Numbered from the stretch's first letter, positions 22,511-34,792 are shown. The stretch: 64,000 nucleotides of DNA from Vesta saturnalis (GCA_036346205.1 JARFJB010000762.1:4884501-4948500); one strand, 5' to 3'. Made by a program: numbers and translations. Notes: generated from the sequence alone by a model not told the origin.

Positions 22511-23027
22511 TTAGGGCGGCATTGATTTAATTGTGGCAATTAATTTAAATTTTTTTCCGAAGTAAAATATAGTATAGATAATGCATATCCAGACCTAATA
22601 TTGATATCTTCGGTTGGAAAAAAGGTAGAAAGTTGCGGTTTGTGCTGATTTTTGGAATTTTTTTCCTCTACTTAACTATGTAAAAAGAGACATAGGGTAC
22701 TATTTAAAAATTTCTTGATAATGCGCAATGATTGTTTAATGTTAAACAGCTACCACGGAAAAATATATTCGGACAATGTTTTAGATTATTAAGTACGAAG
22801 AGCTCTTTTAAACGAGACCTAGTTTGTTCAATTCCGTTAACTCATACCATTTAAATAAAAGCATGGTTGACGTTCTCCCACCACTACAGTTTATAGGACA
22901 GAGCAAAATACGTTAAGTAAAAAAAGTCAAAAATTTACCAGTGTTTAATATGGCAATATTTAAAATATATCTTTACTTGTATATTTTCTGAGAAAGGCCC
23001 TGTTTTATGATTGCCCATAACAGTTTC
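22511..23027. other. 3' region of the mariner relic, no gene
   Basis: AT-rich sequence between the transposase remnant and its presumed right terminal repeat. No reading frame of note. Confidence 0.4.
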
Positions 23028-23174
23028 GCCCCCTAGCGGCTATCTTTCGAACTTGAAAATAATTTTCAGCGATTTTTCTTGGCCGATTTACCTATTAGTA
23101 TTTTTTCCAATGTTGTCAGATTGACAGTTCCCGAGATATAGCCGGCATCTATTTTTAGTTGACCACCCGGTACA
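23028..23174. repeat. Presumed right terminal repeat of the mariner relic
   Basis: Ends in tttttagttgaccacccggt, the style of end seen in insect mariners (cagggtgg or ccgggtgg-type termini). No matching left copy is visible upstream of 21411, so the element is truncated on that side or this is a coincidence. Confidence 0.4.
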
Positions 23175-23434
23175 TACACAAATGTTCACTTTGACAAAAA
23201 TCCGTACTTTCCTTTTGACTGATTGATAGTGGTGAGAACTGAGAAGAAATCGTCGCTTGTTTTCGTTCTGAGTACGTAGCAGCGAAGAGTAGTAGGAGAT
23301 GTCCTTGCCTCGCTCAATGTGACCGGAATTGGCGATGTTTCTTCGTTTTCTTTCTCTCAGAGAGGTTATATCCAGCAGGTCATAAACGTAACAAATGTTA
23401 ATCTTCCACCATGACTCAGAATTCGTAACTTTTG

Positions 23435-24422
23435 GCGGCTTTGATGACTGTTATACGTCTTCGGTTGCTTAAACACGCACTTTCAGAAGCAGTTATCATT
23501 TTTCTAGGCTTTATCAACCATGATTACAGCGGTCATAACTGTTATGCTTGCATTATAACCTTTTTCAATGCTGTCCAGCACAAGAGAAACAATTTCTATC
23601 CGGTAGAAAGTTTTAAAATTTTGAATAATGCCTTGGTTTAATGGTTGCAATCTTGATGCATTGATGTGTCGAAAAGAAATCAATATTACGTGGTCTAATG
23701 GTGGTGGGTTATTATGTACGTTAAGGTGTCCCAAAACAGTAAGATTTTGAATTTTTTCTTTTTCATGCCACTGTGAAGGGAGGTCAGCCAGTCATTAAAC
23801 AACTCTGTCGTCATCTATGAATTTTTGTTTGACCGATACGTTGTGTTTCATCTTTTGAGATCCGTCCATGTTATATGCTAGAAGGACCATTACTATATCC
23901 TTGCTCAGCTTTTCTCAATAACAGTTTGCGTCTTCAAACATCAGGATGTGATCAGGAAGTCGGACTTCGTCTGTCTTGAATATGTTTCTTGGGCCATAGC
24001 CATTTAAAGGTTGATTTAGTTCGTCAATATATTCGGAACAAATAGAACTGTCCATGATCTTTGTAATGTGACGGCGTGTTGGATTTTGAAATTTGAAAGA
24101 CACCCGTCACTTGCTGGAAATCTCGAGAGACTGAAGAAAATACTTGGTTTTTCATTCAAAGTGAAACCGCCCACAGGAACGTTTTGTCCTCTGCACTACC
24201 GAATCCACTTAAGCAAGTACTCCTCAAGACGGAAACTTGTTCTACGCGCACTTAAGACACTTCCGGTGATGCGATCATTGTTATTCAAAATCATCGACAA
24301 TGTCGATTGTAAAATTTCGAATTATTTGGTGACATCTTTTATTAATTGTCCATCCCCCACATCTTGAATCACACGGTTTTTGTTTCACTTATAGAAAGAT
24401 ACTTGTTCTTTTTTGAACTCAT
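23435..24422 (-). pseudogene. pogo/Tigger-type (DDE_1) transposase relic
   Basis: Minus strand. The likely start is the ATG at 24422 (MSSKKNKYLSISE), resembling the CENP-B/pogo N-terminal helix-turn-helix. A heavily shifted central part contains DHGQFYLFRIY-like and LPDHILMFEDANCY pieces. A clearer DDE_1 C-terminal stretch (23734-23504) has INASRLQPLNQGIIQNFK, equivalent to the conserved QPLDQGVI block of Tigger elements, followed by YRIEIVSLVLDSIEKG. The LLFWD-type second-Asp block lies near 23750 in another frame. Many frameshifts; non-functional. A CENP-B-like host gene is unlikely given the decay. Confidence 0.6.
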
Positions 24423-26830
24423 TTTGATACTTAAAGGTTCAAAAAATTCAAATCACCACAATAAACACATTTTTGCGTTTGAAAAATTATTACAGCGTAG
24501 AATATGTACGTAATCTTGTGATCTCATGCATGTAAACAAACGACAGGTCCGTGTATGAAAACAATGATCGACTTCAAATTATAGAGAGTAGAAGAGACCC
24601 TATTTTAAATTATAGAATGTCAAGTTTGCCAATCTACGCTGCCAATCACTAATTAGAGGGCTTTATTTTCGCTTGTAAAGCAGGCATATGGTATAACCTG
24701 GAGCGAAGTTATTAGACACATTTACTGCGAGGGAAATAATGTCTAAAAATACCTGCTTAAAATTTAATAATGTTTCAAACAGGTTCCTACAATTTATACT
24801 CTAAAGTCATCGATATGTTCACTAAAGGTGTTCTAACGCCTTCTATAAAATACTTTTATTTTTATACTGATTTTAAGTAAAATTTGGTAGAGCCAAGTTA
24901 TTTCAGTTCAGTCATTATTATTAGAATCAGTTGAGCATGCCTCCATGAGAGTGCACAGAAATCGTGTTGAAAATGGTCTACATGTTTTCGAAATGCTGAA
25001 GTATGATAAAACCGTCAACAATTCAACTTTTAGTTAAATTAATATTAGAAAACTGTTTTACACATCACATAATTTTTAAATTATACACTGCAAAGAGGGA
25101 ACACTGAATCGATATGAAATTAACAGCTTAAATATTATGGTTTTCTTCAATTCGAAAAATTAATTTTTAAGTGACAGTTTTACCAGAATTTTCTTTAATG
25201 CAGTATAAATTCTTCTAATGTTTTGAAAATTACGTTACTATGGACGTTCCCACTAATTAAATTCTCCGAATTATGAGATATCAAGACCGATGTAAAACAT
25301 TTTCATAAAATATATATTTTATTAATGCATATAAATGCATTGAACACTGTAAAAATAAGTTTAATTACAGAAATATTTATTTTGGTGAATTATTAGCTGT
25401 AAAAGTAAAATTAAAAAGATAACGCTCACACGTAATACAAGCAGTTATAAATGAAAGCAACACGTAGCGATTGTTCAATAAACATAATATTAATCAATTA
25501 TAAGAATAAGGTAACCAATTGGATAAATTAAAACCTTGTGGTAAAAATATATAGATCTCGCTATCGTAATCCCGTTTCAATATTTTAAAATACACGTAAA
25601 AGAAGAAATTCTTTTGTAGGAACTGTAGTATCGATAACAAGGCAACACCAGTAAGTTAAAGTAATTCTTTAGAAAACGATACCATAATTTTAAGGATTAC
25701 TCACACATAATTTACCGTATACGTACATTCTTTACTCATGACATAATTTGACAACCGGCTTCAAACGAAGATAGAAACAATTTGTTTAAATACATATTAC
25801 AATAACGTATTAATAAGTAAGTTTTAATTTAAGAATTAACCGTTGCATTGTGTCAATGTTGTAGAATACCGTTAACTTATTTATTTTAATTAATGTAAAC
25901 CAAATCGCACTTAACTCCAATGAAGATATGAGGATTCCCCAGCAAAACAATATAGCTGATTGAAAGAAAGAAACGACTGATAACCTCCATCAAATCACTT
26001 TATGAGTATAAAACGTGCTCGAAGCTTTGAAGGTGTATGTAAAAATATGGTTTTATAGTTCAAAACAGGTGAAATTTATTAAACTAGTTTTGATAATAAT
26101 AATATAGTAATAATTTCGTATCGTTGCAAAAGGTGCCCTGCATGGCGTCACGAAAAATGCATAAAATGGCGCATGATAATCTATGTCATCTTCACGAGCA
26201 TAGATGGAGATACCTTTGTTTTGCATAAATCACACATGCTGTTATAATATTCTGCGTTCGTCGTCAATATCTTGCGTTTTAGTCGTTCGAATCCGCGTTA
26301 ATTGTTAGATCTACATTTCCATTATTGTAGGTGGAACATTTTATGAAAATTACCTTACGTTAATATATGCTACAGTTCGTTTATTTGTACGTTGAACACA
26401 AATGGAAATTACCTTTACATTATCGTATATTTGTCTTACGAATGGAAATGAAAATCCTCAAGCTACAGATCGTTGCAAGACGGGATTAATATATTTATTT
26501 TGTACAAGTAAGTACTTATCCTTTTAGTATAGTTTAAGTAAATAACAAATCAGTGTAGTTTTGTTTTGATATGGTTATAAAAGAACAGCTGATTTCTGTT
26601 TGCAACATTTGAGTTCATAACCTATCATAATGCAGTATTTGTTGACATAGGTCAGTACATTTTATGATTGAATACTGTGTTGATCATATTACATTTTGAA
26701 TTTTAAGTAAAAGTAGATGATAAGCTTATATAGTTGTATTGATTTAGTAATTATTTCAAATCGTAAATCGTTACGAGAAATATGGTTTGAATTATTCTAT
26801 GCCGAAGCTATTCAGACACTTTGCTTTACT

Positions 26831-26832
<2 letters not shown>
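24423..26832. other. AT-rich DNA, no gene seen
   Basis: About 2.4 kb without recognisable coding sequence or a clear repeat; both strands were read. Short GC-richer islands at about 26140-26190 carry no identified feature. Confidence 0.45.

Positions 26833-26874
<42 letters not shown>
26833..26874. repeat. (AT)n microsatellite
   Basis: Run of about 20 AT units ending in acacataaaac. Confidence 0.95.
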
Positions 26875-26880
<6 letters not shown>

Positions 26881-26946
26881 AAACTGCAATTGTGTATTGT
26901 TATTTAGATGACCTATGTTGATAAGGAACAACTTTCTCAATTATTT

Positions 26947-27298
26947 TGTATTTTAATTATTAAACGTATAAATTGAGTGGCGCCCGTCTATGGATAAATC
27001 TCTGCATTCCGCACACCTGAAAATGAACGAGTTCTCAATTACAGTGGGTTTCGTGAGCTTGTACCTCACTGAGTTAGACCGTGATGCAATTTACCTTTTG
27101 TAATATAACACTCAATTTTTGATGTATTTTAATTATTAAACGTATAAATTGAGTGGCGTCCAACAAACCAGATGCTAATACTGATTACACGTACAATTAT
27201 AGTAAGTTACTTAAGTTTGTACCTTACTGAACTAGACCGTGGTGCAGTTTACCTTTTAAAATATAACAATCAAACCCCCACACATTTTTTATTTGTTG
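26947..27298. repeat. Two tandem 176-bp repeats
   Basis: Units start at 26947 and 27123, each with tgtattttaattattaaacg, tataaattgagtggcg and an actgagttagaccgtg-type end. A divergent single unit occurs at 62291-62470. It could be a small satellite or the remains of a tandemly duplicated short element. Confidence 0.75.
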
Positions 27299-28450
27299 TA
27301 AGTAGGAAAAAACTGACGTTTTGTAAACAGGTGGGCTTGACATAATAAAGAAGTCTAGAAGATGTGGAGTATGGTTAGGGAATTATCAGGAACTCTTGTG
27401 GGCAGTGAATTCATTTATGTGAGACCACATGAAATAGGAAATTTTTCTGCACTGTGACCAGCAGAATTAGTAGTAGATTTAATAGAAATTAATGGAAATC
27501 TCTCAGAATTGAGATATCGCAAGATGAAAACAGAGAGAGAAGATAGGAAACTTTCAAAGTAAGGTAACCGAAGAGTAGAATTTCACAAACTTAGGACCGC
27601 AATGTTTGAACTAATTCACGACAAATTTTTTATTCTTCAAAGAAGAAATCCTCTTGCAAGCGATGCTCTGTGATATGCATACACTCCTTTGTGAAGTCTG
27701 AACAGTGAAGACTGTATTGGGAAAATACGGGCGAATCGGGGTTTTCAGAAGAGACTTATGTTTCAGGTAAAAACAAAATGTAAGGTTGCAATTTTTCTCA
27801 ATGTTAGCGAGCAGCATTAATATAAGGTCTGATACCGTGGATGTTACAATAATGGACCAGAAAGTGGAGTACTTTCGATGACCTAAATTGCTTGGGCCAT
27901 GTCCTCCGGGACATCCGAATAGGATGTCCGGCACTTTGTTCCATAGAAACCATCTTAGCTTTTTATATTTTTGACTTTCAATACGATAGGAACTCGGTGA
28001 GGGTGAGAGGAAGAATAGGATGAGAATGGATTAAGGATAAGAAAAGGTTGACCGACAGACCTCACGAAGCTCATAAAATCGCGAAACAAATATTATGGAG
28101 CCTATGGTATGTATGGTAGATAAAACTTTTTTTGAAGGCTTGCTAAATAAACGAATTTTTAGTTAGTGCGTTTTGATTTATCTGCGTCTTTGTATATGTG
28201 CTAATTAAATTTTTCTGTTTTAGCTCCCTTCTCTCTCTACTTCCTTTTTGAATTTTTCGTTTTGTAGAAAATTAATGGCTCCTACCAGTATTACTGAAAA
28301 AAGGTTGACCAACGTTTATACTAGTTCAGTGCAAATAATATATTTTCTATCGACACATCCAAAGTGCTCCAATTACTTCGCTAGCTGCTGGGTTATACTT
28401 TCTAGATTGCGCTGACTTCAAACCTCCCGGTCACGGTATTATAAAGGAGC
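27299..28450. other. No confident gene; possible decayed retroelement
   Basis: The plus strand at 27470-27560 gives a short stretch, AELVVDLIEINGNLSELRYR. Near 27895 it gives LGHVLRDIRIG, vaguely like the C-terminus of RTE-type LINEs. Neither is strong enough for a call. The 107-codon minus-strand open stretch at 27934-27611 has no recognisable content. Confidence 0.3.
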
Positions 28451-29390
28451 CATAGCTAATTACAGAAAGTGGCCCTCGCTCCAGTTTGTTTGTTTTCTGG
28501 GCAGTTTTGGTTAACTTCTTTGGATTTCTTTATTGGTGTTCGGATGTTTACATGTTTCTGTATTTGCGCAGTAGCTAGTTTGCGCACATGCTTCGGAGCC
28601 GGTATGTTTGAGGCTTTATGTGTTTTTGTGTTTTCTTGTTTGCTAGTTTATTTGCCATATGTGGTGTGTTGACTAACATTTTTAATTTTTTTTGGGTTTG
28701 GGTGTTTACTTGTTTGCGTTTTTAATGTTAGCCATGCTCGTGTGTAGGCTTTTTGTTATTCGGGCACTTTCGTGTTAACTAATTTGCGTAGTACCTTTGA
28801 TCTGGATATTTGGGTTGTTTGTGTCTTAGATTTCTTAAGGTGGATTGGCTAGATTTTACATTTTACCGCGAGGCGGTAACCATAACGCCTAAATTATACC
28901 GCAAGATGGCGTTGTGAGCTTCAATACTTTCGTATTAGTTTAGAAAAGGTGGCCAATGTTGTGAGACGTTTTGTAGCGTAATGGCGGATTTTTTCATTAT
29001 CTTCCTTCAAACTAATTTGACGCTATTGTACGTTTAGGATTGACCTATGTATGCTACAGTTTAAGATTCAAAACACATAAATACGTAGGTTATGTAATTG
29101 ACTTCTTTTTCACTATCGCTAAATCGAGTTATTGCCTCATTTTAGAAGTTTTAAAAGTTTCGCCAAGATCGGCCGTAATGTCTGTATGTATGTGTGTTCG
29201 TGTGTGCGCGCGTGTGTGTCCTATGGCGCGTCTGTGCCTGTATGTACGCGGATGTGAGTATGCGAGCCTGTAAGCACATGTGTACGCGTGTTAGGACGTG
29301 TTCGCGAGTCTGAGCACGTGTGCGCTCATGAGTGAATATGTGCGTGATTTTAGGAAAAAATCAGTGATGGTAGGGTAGAGTTTGATGTTG
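28451..29390. other. T/G-rich low-complexity DNA
   Basis: gtttgtttg and tgtgtgcg-rich DNA with loosely repeated phrases and no supported gene. The stretch at 29186-29340 is a degenerate tgtgtgcg microsatellite. This may include the U3 part of the BEL/Pao 5' LTR that follows. Confidence 0.5.
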
Positions 29391-29538
29391 GAATTGTTTA
29401 ATCTTTTTTGTTTGTTTCACCATTTGTTTATGTCTAGTTATTTAATCAATGTACATGTCAATGTATGAATTTTAATATAAATGTCAGAATTGAAGTCTTG
29501 TATTTTATGTAATTATTTCTTAAAGGAGTTTTTACATA
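29391..29538 (+). repeat. 3' part (R/U5) of the BEL/Pao 5' LTR
   Basis: Matches 33427-33560 over about 130 bp with few differences (both contain cttttttgtttgtttcacca and attttatgtaattatttct). It stops just before tttggcgactgtgatagg at 29539, which fits a primer-binding site. The ATG at 29481 therefore lies in LTR sequence and is not a Gag start. Confidence 0.6.
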
Positions 29539-29556
29539 ATTTGGCGACTGTGATAG
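29539..29556 (+). promoter_or_regulatory. Putative tRNA primer-binding site
   Basis: tggcgactgtgatagg directly follows the presumed LTR end. BEL/Pao elements commonly have a tggcgaccgtgac-type sequence here. Pairing to a specific tRNA 3' end was not tested. Confidence 0.45.
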
Positions 29557-30183
29557 GACATAATTCCGAAGAAAGTTTTCAATTCCAGTTGTTTATGGAG
29601 AAGTTACAGAAGGCACTACGTTTGCACAGAGCTGTTTTTGACCAGATGTACAAGACAAGGACTGGTCTATTTAAGCAACAGGAGATTGTTTAAGAGGCAA
29701 CGAAGTGGACTTTGACTGAAAGAAAAAAGAAATTAACAGAATCTGGATGCTGCCATTTGTGTAGTCGTTTTGGACACCGCTCGCCGATGTAGAGTATCCT
29801 TGAAATGTTCCCATTGCAATGGAAGGCATGTTAGAATATTATGTCCGACAATTGAGGATCAGGTAAATAATAGTACGAAGCAAAATTGTACTGAATCGAT
29901 ACTAGAAAGTAATTTGTCTAATCATACTTATTCAGAGGTATTTTTACAAACCGTTTTAGTTAATGGTATAAATAAATATCGAAAAATTGGAATCATTTTT
30001 GATAAGGGATCTCAACGATCGTACATCACTAAATCTTTGCCTAGTGAGATGGAGTACGATCCGATAAAACAAGAGAAATTGAAACACGCACTGTTTGGGG
30101 GTACTGAAACTGCTACTTACACTCATAATTCTTACCGTATTAGATTAAGTGATTTAAACAATACTTATTTTTGTAATTTTTGA
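29557..30183 (+). pseudogene. BEL/Pao Gag-protease remnant
   Basis: A short Gag piece (MEKLQKALRLHRAVFDQ) is followed directly by two zinc knuckles, CHLCSRFGHRSP..C and CSHCNGRHVRILC (C-x2-C-x4-H-x4/5-C). Most of Gag is therefore missing. A retroviral-type aspartic protease follows (the DUF1758 type of BEL/Pao): GIIFDKGSQRSYI near residues 75-87 of the open stretch starting at 29770. The catalytic triplet, normally D-S/T-G, reads D-K-G, so the protease would be dead even if translated. A frameshift separates the knuckles. The product would act in particle assembly and polyprotein cleavage in the cytoplasm. Confidence 0.8.
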
Positions 30184-30985
30184 AGGTCTGGGTCAATAGA
30201 TCATTTGTAGTAATATTACTTCGGTAAGCAGAGATTCAGTGGTTAACTCAACTGCAATTGTCAGGTGTTGACATTTCCGATTCCAAATATGGTCCAGTAG
30301 ATGCTCCGATTGGAGCAGATGTTGCAGGAAAATTGTTAACTGGAAAGCGTTACGACTTAGATTGTGGGTTAGTAGCGATGGAGACGCTTCTAGGATAGAC
30401 ATGGGTAACACTTCCTACTGCGTCTAGTATTAGTTCCTTGTTAGTGACTTCCTTATTGACTAGAAGTGACAACATTTCTAATTTATGGAGTCTTGACATA
30501 TTAGGTATTAAAGACCCTTGTGAAAAAAGAGCGGATACAGAAGAAGCAGTTAGGTCTCATTTCTTAAATACTGTTGATAGACAAGACGACGGTAGTTATG
30601 TTATCCGTATGCCATGGATTGAAGGTCATCCACTACCTAGTAATTTTGAAATGTTTAATAAGGCTCGATAATTTGAAGAAAAAATTGAACAGCGATGGCT
30701 ATTATTTAGACTATGAGGCTGGAGGAGAAGATCATACAAGAAGTTCTCCCCGAATTTGATTTTAATTTAGGTTATTACCTACCTCACCGTCATGTTGTAA
30801 AATTGAGTAGTGTTACTACAAAGATAAGACCAGTATTTGATGTTTCTGAAAGAGCAAGAAATCAGCTCTCTCTGAACCAATGTCCAGAAAAAGGCATAAA
30901 TCTTATTGAACGTATACCCTCTATTTTGATACGATTAAAACTTTCAAAGATAAGAGTTATTTCAGATATTCGAGAAACACATACA
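30184..30985 (+). pseudogene. BEL/Pao reverse transcriptase N-terminal part
   Basis: Contiguous with the protease remnant. After frameshifts, GADVAGKLLTGKRYDL and METLLG-stop-TWVTLP (TGG to TAG at about 30397) lead to LWSLDILGIKDPCEKR, SYVIRMPWIEGHPLPSNF, LGYYLPHRHVVKLSS, TTKIRPVFDVS, LIERIPSILIRLKLS and VISDIRE, the standard Pao RT order up to motif A. It then breaks off: within a few bases the sequence is integrase (NHVGTQGLLSLSRAI). The catalytic YxDD box, thumb and RNase H are absent. Known role: reverse transcription of the element RNA in virus-like particles. Confidence 0.85.
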
Positions 30986-32035
30986 AATGAATCACGTAGG
31001 AACCCAGGGTCTACTTAGTTTGTCGAGAGCAATTTTGGATTTTGCGAGGCAGAAATTACATTAAATCAGTCACGTCAAAATGTATGACTTGTAAAAGATC
31101 TAACGCAAAAAATATAAATTTGAATGCTGCGCCATTACCTGAATCAAAAGTTCGCGATGCTGCGATATTTGAAGTTAGTGGAGTGGATTTAGCCGGACCT
31201 TTATATGTAGGAACTGGCGAAAAGGTTTGGATTTGTTTGTTTACATGAGCTGTGTATCGTACAATTCACATGGAATTAGTTGCATATATCAACTGATTCA
31301 TTTTCAAAAGCACTGAGAAGATTTGTCGCTAGAAGGGGAGGACCCACTTCAATTTATAATGACAATGGGTCAAATTTTGTTGGTACATACAATTACTTTT
31401 CGGAACTTGATTGGAATAAAATTTCTGAATATAGTGTGAGTAAAAAGATAGAATGGAGATTTAATCCGCCTACAGCATCTTAGAGGGGCGGCTTTTAGGA
31501 GAGATTTATTCGAATTGTTAAAGACATGCTAACAAAAATATTTGGAAAAGCTTGTTTAACATATGAAGAATTGTCTACAGTTATTTGTGATTGTGAATCT
31601 GTAACTAACTCTAGACCACTTGCTTACATGTCTGAAGACAGTAAAGCTTTGATTACTGGAACTCCAGCTATGTTTCTTAATGACATACAAGATATGGGTG
31701 TTCCAGATGTTAATAGTTGTGAAGTTGAAAGTATTAGAAGGCATTGGAGATATAGACAAAAACTTAAGACATATTTAACAAAGAGATTCAAGAATGAGTA
31801 CTTGGGTCAGTTACTGTTATTTTCAAAGCGAAATAGCCAAGAAACAGTACAAGAAGGAAATATAGTGTTAATTGGTAGCGATGAGAAAAAATGAAATGAT
31901 TGGCCAATAGCGTACGTGATTGAACTGCTACCCGGAAGAGACGGTGGAAGTAGAGTTGCGCGACTGAAAACTTCTTCAGGACAACTGAATACACCTATAC
32001 GAAGATTACATACTTCATAACTTAAGTGTGGTATT
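30986..32035 (+). pseudogene. BEL/Pao integrase remnant
   Basis: Starts with the zinc-binding region (NHVGTQGLLS, then RNYIKSVTSKCMTCKRS). It continues into the DDE core: GVDLAGPLYVG (first Asp, about 31190), YNDNGSNFVG (second Asp, about 31360) and RGGF-stop-ERFIRIVKDML (Glu in ERFI, about 31500; the stop is TAG where Trp is expected). The C-terminal domain follows with EGNIVLIGSDEKK, WPIAYVIELLPGRDGG, RVARLKTSSGQ and PIRRLH, the DUF5641 pattern typical of Pao. Multiple frameshifts; dead. It ends at about 32025, where a 3' LTR would be expected but only AT-rich DNA follows. Confidence 0.85.
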
Positions 32036-33426
32036 CTAGATGGTACAAAATTAAAAGTCCCAGGACAACAAGGTAATTTATAATGTTGTGGTTTAAAAGC
32101 GCCAGGTAGAATAATATATAAATAATAGAGGTGTAAAATTTGAAAAGATATAAATCAATGTTTTAAAGCGTTCTCCATACAAATCGTTAGAATAACTAGA
32201 GAGACATACCATTCATTAAAAAATAATGCCGTTGGCGCAGAAGGTAGATTAAACCAGGCCGGTTCATGCTTTTTGATTTGCTTAATTACCACAAATTTCT
32301 GCTTGGTTATTTCCACTTAACATCAATATAGTAACCTCAATGCAACAATAAAAATGATCTCGGACGCCAAGTTAGTTTTTCTTTGATTATGCTCGGAATC
32401 ACTAAACCGAGGATACAATAAAAAATTCACCAAAATGTCAAAATAAAAAATATACAAACTATGTTTATTAAGCATTTAAATTTGGAATTATATAAAATAA
32501 ATCTTAAAAATAGCCTTACACTAAGAAATCATTAGAGTATAAATACCTGTTTAAAAATTTATGTACAACTTTTTGATAACCTTTGGTATCAAAAAGGAAC
32601 GCGGTAATGTTAACCAAAGATGATGTAATCTTCGTATCAATATTGCGCAATTTATCGTATTTTCAATGTTTTACGTTGTAAAGTATACCAAAGTTGAAAT
32701 TACTTCTTACAAATTTATCTTCATTGAAATTTGAATAATCTAGTATTCATTGTATTCTCTTGAAAGTTCAAATAAAAAATGTGATCTAAATTTAGATCTG
32801 AATTAAATGCAAAAATGTAATCATAAGAATCAAAAATGGCAAAAATTGTAAAAATAGTATAAGTAGTAAAAGTATAAGTAGGAAAAATGAAAAAGTGCCT
32901 GCAAAAGCAAATGTTTTAGATTTTAATATAATACGAGTTAAATGTATCTTACCATTAAATTAATGGCACTTTTCACATAATTTAGGTGGAAACCAAAGAT
33001 GGCTTCCTGTTCAAAACAGAATACATCAAGCAATGCTAAAAAGGACGCTAATTCTATCAGGTGATGTCGCGATGCGCCAGAAATATGTGCAGAAATTTAA
33101 TTCCACGATATGGAAGTATAAACCTTTAAGAAAATATGCAACTTAAGTTACACCAAAATACAAATTAAGTGCCTACCACAACTTATAAATCATTAATTAT
33201 TATCAAAAACTTTTTTTTTTATTTACAACTACATGAACGAAGAACGTAAAAGGTTCGTTACAAATTCTAAACGGAAGTAAGCCAAATCTTCAACAAAGTC
33301 AATAGAAAAGGCATGTACTAATAAACAGGAGGTCACTACAAGAAGTGGTAGAAATGATAAAGCACCTGATAGATATGGGCAATGATATGTTTCGTCACGA
33401 CTGTTCCTCAAGGTGGGAGGATGCTC
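32036..33426. other. AT-rich DNA, no gene seen
   Basis: No coding content. It may hold the remainder of the BEL/Pao 3' LTR, but I see no match to the region left of 29391. Confidence 0.4.
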
Positions 33427-33560
33427 GAATTGTTTAATCTTTTTTGTTTGTTTCACCATTTGTTTATGTTTTTAGTTATTTAGTCAATGTACATGTTGTC
33501 AATGTATGAATTTTAATGTAAATGTCAGAATTGAAGCCTTGTATTTTATGTAATTATTTC
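33427..33560 (+). repeat. LTR fragment matching 29391-29520
   Basis: Near-identical to the R/U5-like block upstream of the BEL/Pao remnant, including tgtaaatgtcagaattgaag. It is likely the truncated 3' LTR, or a piece of another copy; the expected flanking U3 is not recognisable. Confidence 0.65.
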
Positions 33561-33589
33561 TGATCTTTCTTGGTGTTACTGCATGATAA

Positions 33590-33994
33590 GCAGTCTTTAA
33601 CGGGTGGTTAAAGGGGTTTTTACATTTATTAGGCGCAGTTTTGGGTTTTTATCAAATATTTCTAAAACAGATGCGTATTTCATAGATATATAAATACGTA
33701 CATATCGATTAATTTGTTCTATGAAATTTTTTGGTACGATGCGTAATTTACGGCAAACAAAATCGCTAGTGTGAAATTTAAAAGTAATCCTTTTTTCAAT
33801 ATCTATATAAAGGTCCAGTTTATAAGGAAATGTGTATACATAATTCAATTTTGCATAATTTTCCTTGTAATCTTTTGGTATAGCTTATTATTGTTGTTTT
33901 TACAATGTTTCTTAGTTTCGTTATGAACCTATTACAAAAAAAGTTGCGTAATTATCCTAAATAAACGCGTGAAACGACATACATCCTTTAAGCC
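33590..33994 (-). repeat. Dispersed repeat family A, partial copy 2 (minus)
   Basis: Reverse complement contains gccgtaaattacgcatcgta, tttcatagaacaaattaatc, ctgttttagaaatatttga and cctaataaatgtaaaaaccc. These match the 3' part of the copies at 34541-34680 and 55790-55960. It lies head-to-head with the next copy. Confidence 0.65.
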
Positions 33995-34140
33995 TACAAA
34001 GTAGAATAAAAGTAATGAAATAATTTTAATGATAATAATTTTTTTGGATAATTACGTTCATAACAAAAATAAATAACAATAATCTCTGTCAAATGGACGT
34101 TTAAACCTTCACGTCCGATAGAGGTTAACAGACAAACATC
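33995..34140 (+). repeat. Dispersed repeat family A, partial copy 3 (plus)
   Basis: A 5' fragment: cctacaaagtagaataaaag, atgaaataattttaatgata, caaatggacgtttaaac, tccgatagaggtta. The next full copy starts immediately after it. Confidence 0.65.
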
Positions 34141-34792
34141 TGATGTGTAACAATACATGACGTTCCAATCTACAAAATGGCAATTAAAAGAAATGAAATA
34201 ATCTTAATAACTGTTTTTTTAGGATACTTTTGGAAGCGCTTTTATAATAAGTTCATTACAAAAATAAGAAACATTGTACAAACAATAACACGTTTAAAAC
34301 TTCATGTTAGATAGAGGTTATAGACATCTAGATGCTAACATAAAAAACATTCCAAAGTCTCCGGCTTCTATGAAAATATCTAATTTTCAATCACAAATAT
34401 TTATTAGTACGCACTATACCAAGAAATTTTATGAAGAAAGTTATGTAAAATTAAATCTGTCTACACATTTTCTTATAAAGTTAATCATTATTCAGACATG
34501 GAAAAAATTGGTACTAATACATAAATTCTACCGCTAACTTACGTGTCGTATCTAAACATTGCACATAATATAATTAATTTGTATGACTAAGGTCCATATC
34601 TTGGTATTTTTATACCTTTGAAATATACAGCTGTTTTAGAAATATTTGATAATAAACCTAATAAACTCCCCCTCTCAGCTGCTGATTTTGTCACAAAACC
34701 AAATCAGCTCCTGGAGAAATGAAAACAAGTTTAAATACAAAATTTTAAGCGCGTAAGCAATTTCGTTTTGGAGTTACGTGTGTATTATCATC
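34141..34792 (+). repeat. Dispersed repeat family A, copy 4 (plus, near full length)
   Basis: Runs from gacgttccaatctacaaaat through acgtttaaaacttcatgtta, ttatgtaaaattaaatctgt and ctaatacataaattctaccg to aaattttaagcgcgtaagca and atttcgttttggagttacgt, then into the ACACGC microsatellite. The last blocks match aaattttaagtccgtaggta and aatttcgttcttcgtgg of copy 5 just before its own microsatellite. The microsatellite therefore sits at a fixed place, the right end of the element. Confidence 0.8.

Noticed and set aside
27611..27934. 107-codon minus-strand frame
   Set aside because: No recognisable content, and the plus strand shows retroelement-like phrases in the same place.
29481..29693. Gag start at the ATG at 29481
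   Set aside because: The first ~40 bases of this frame belong to the LTR-like repeat also found at 33427-33560, and a primer-binding-site-like sequence follows. Translation would begin later.
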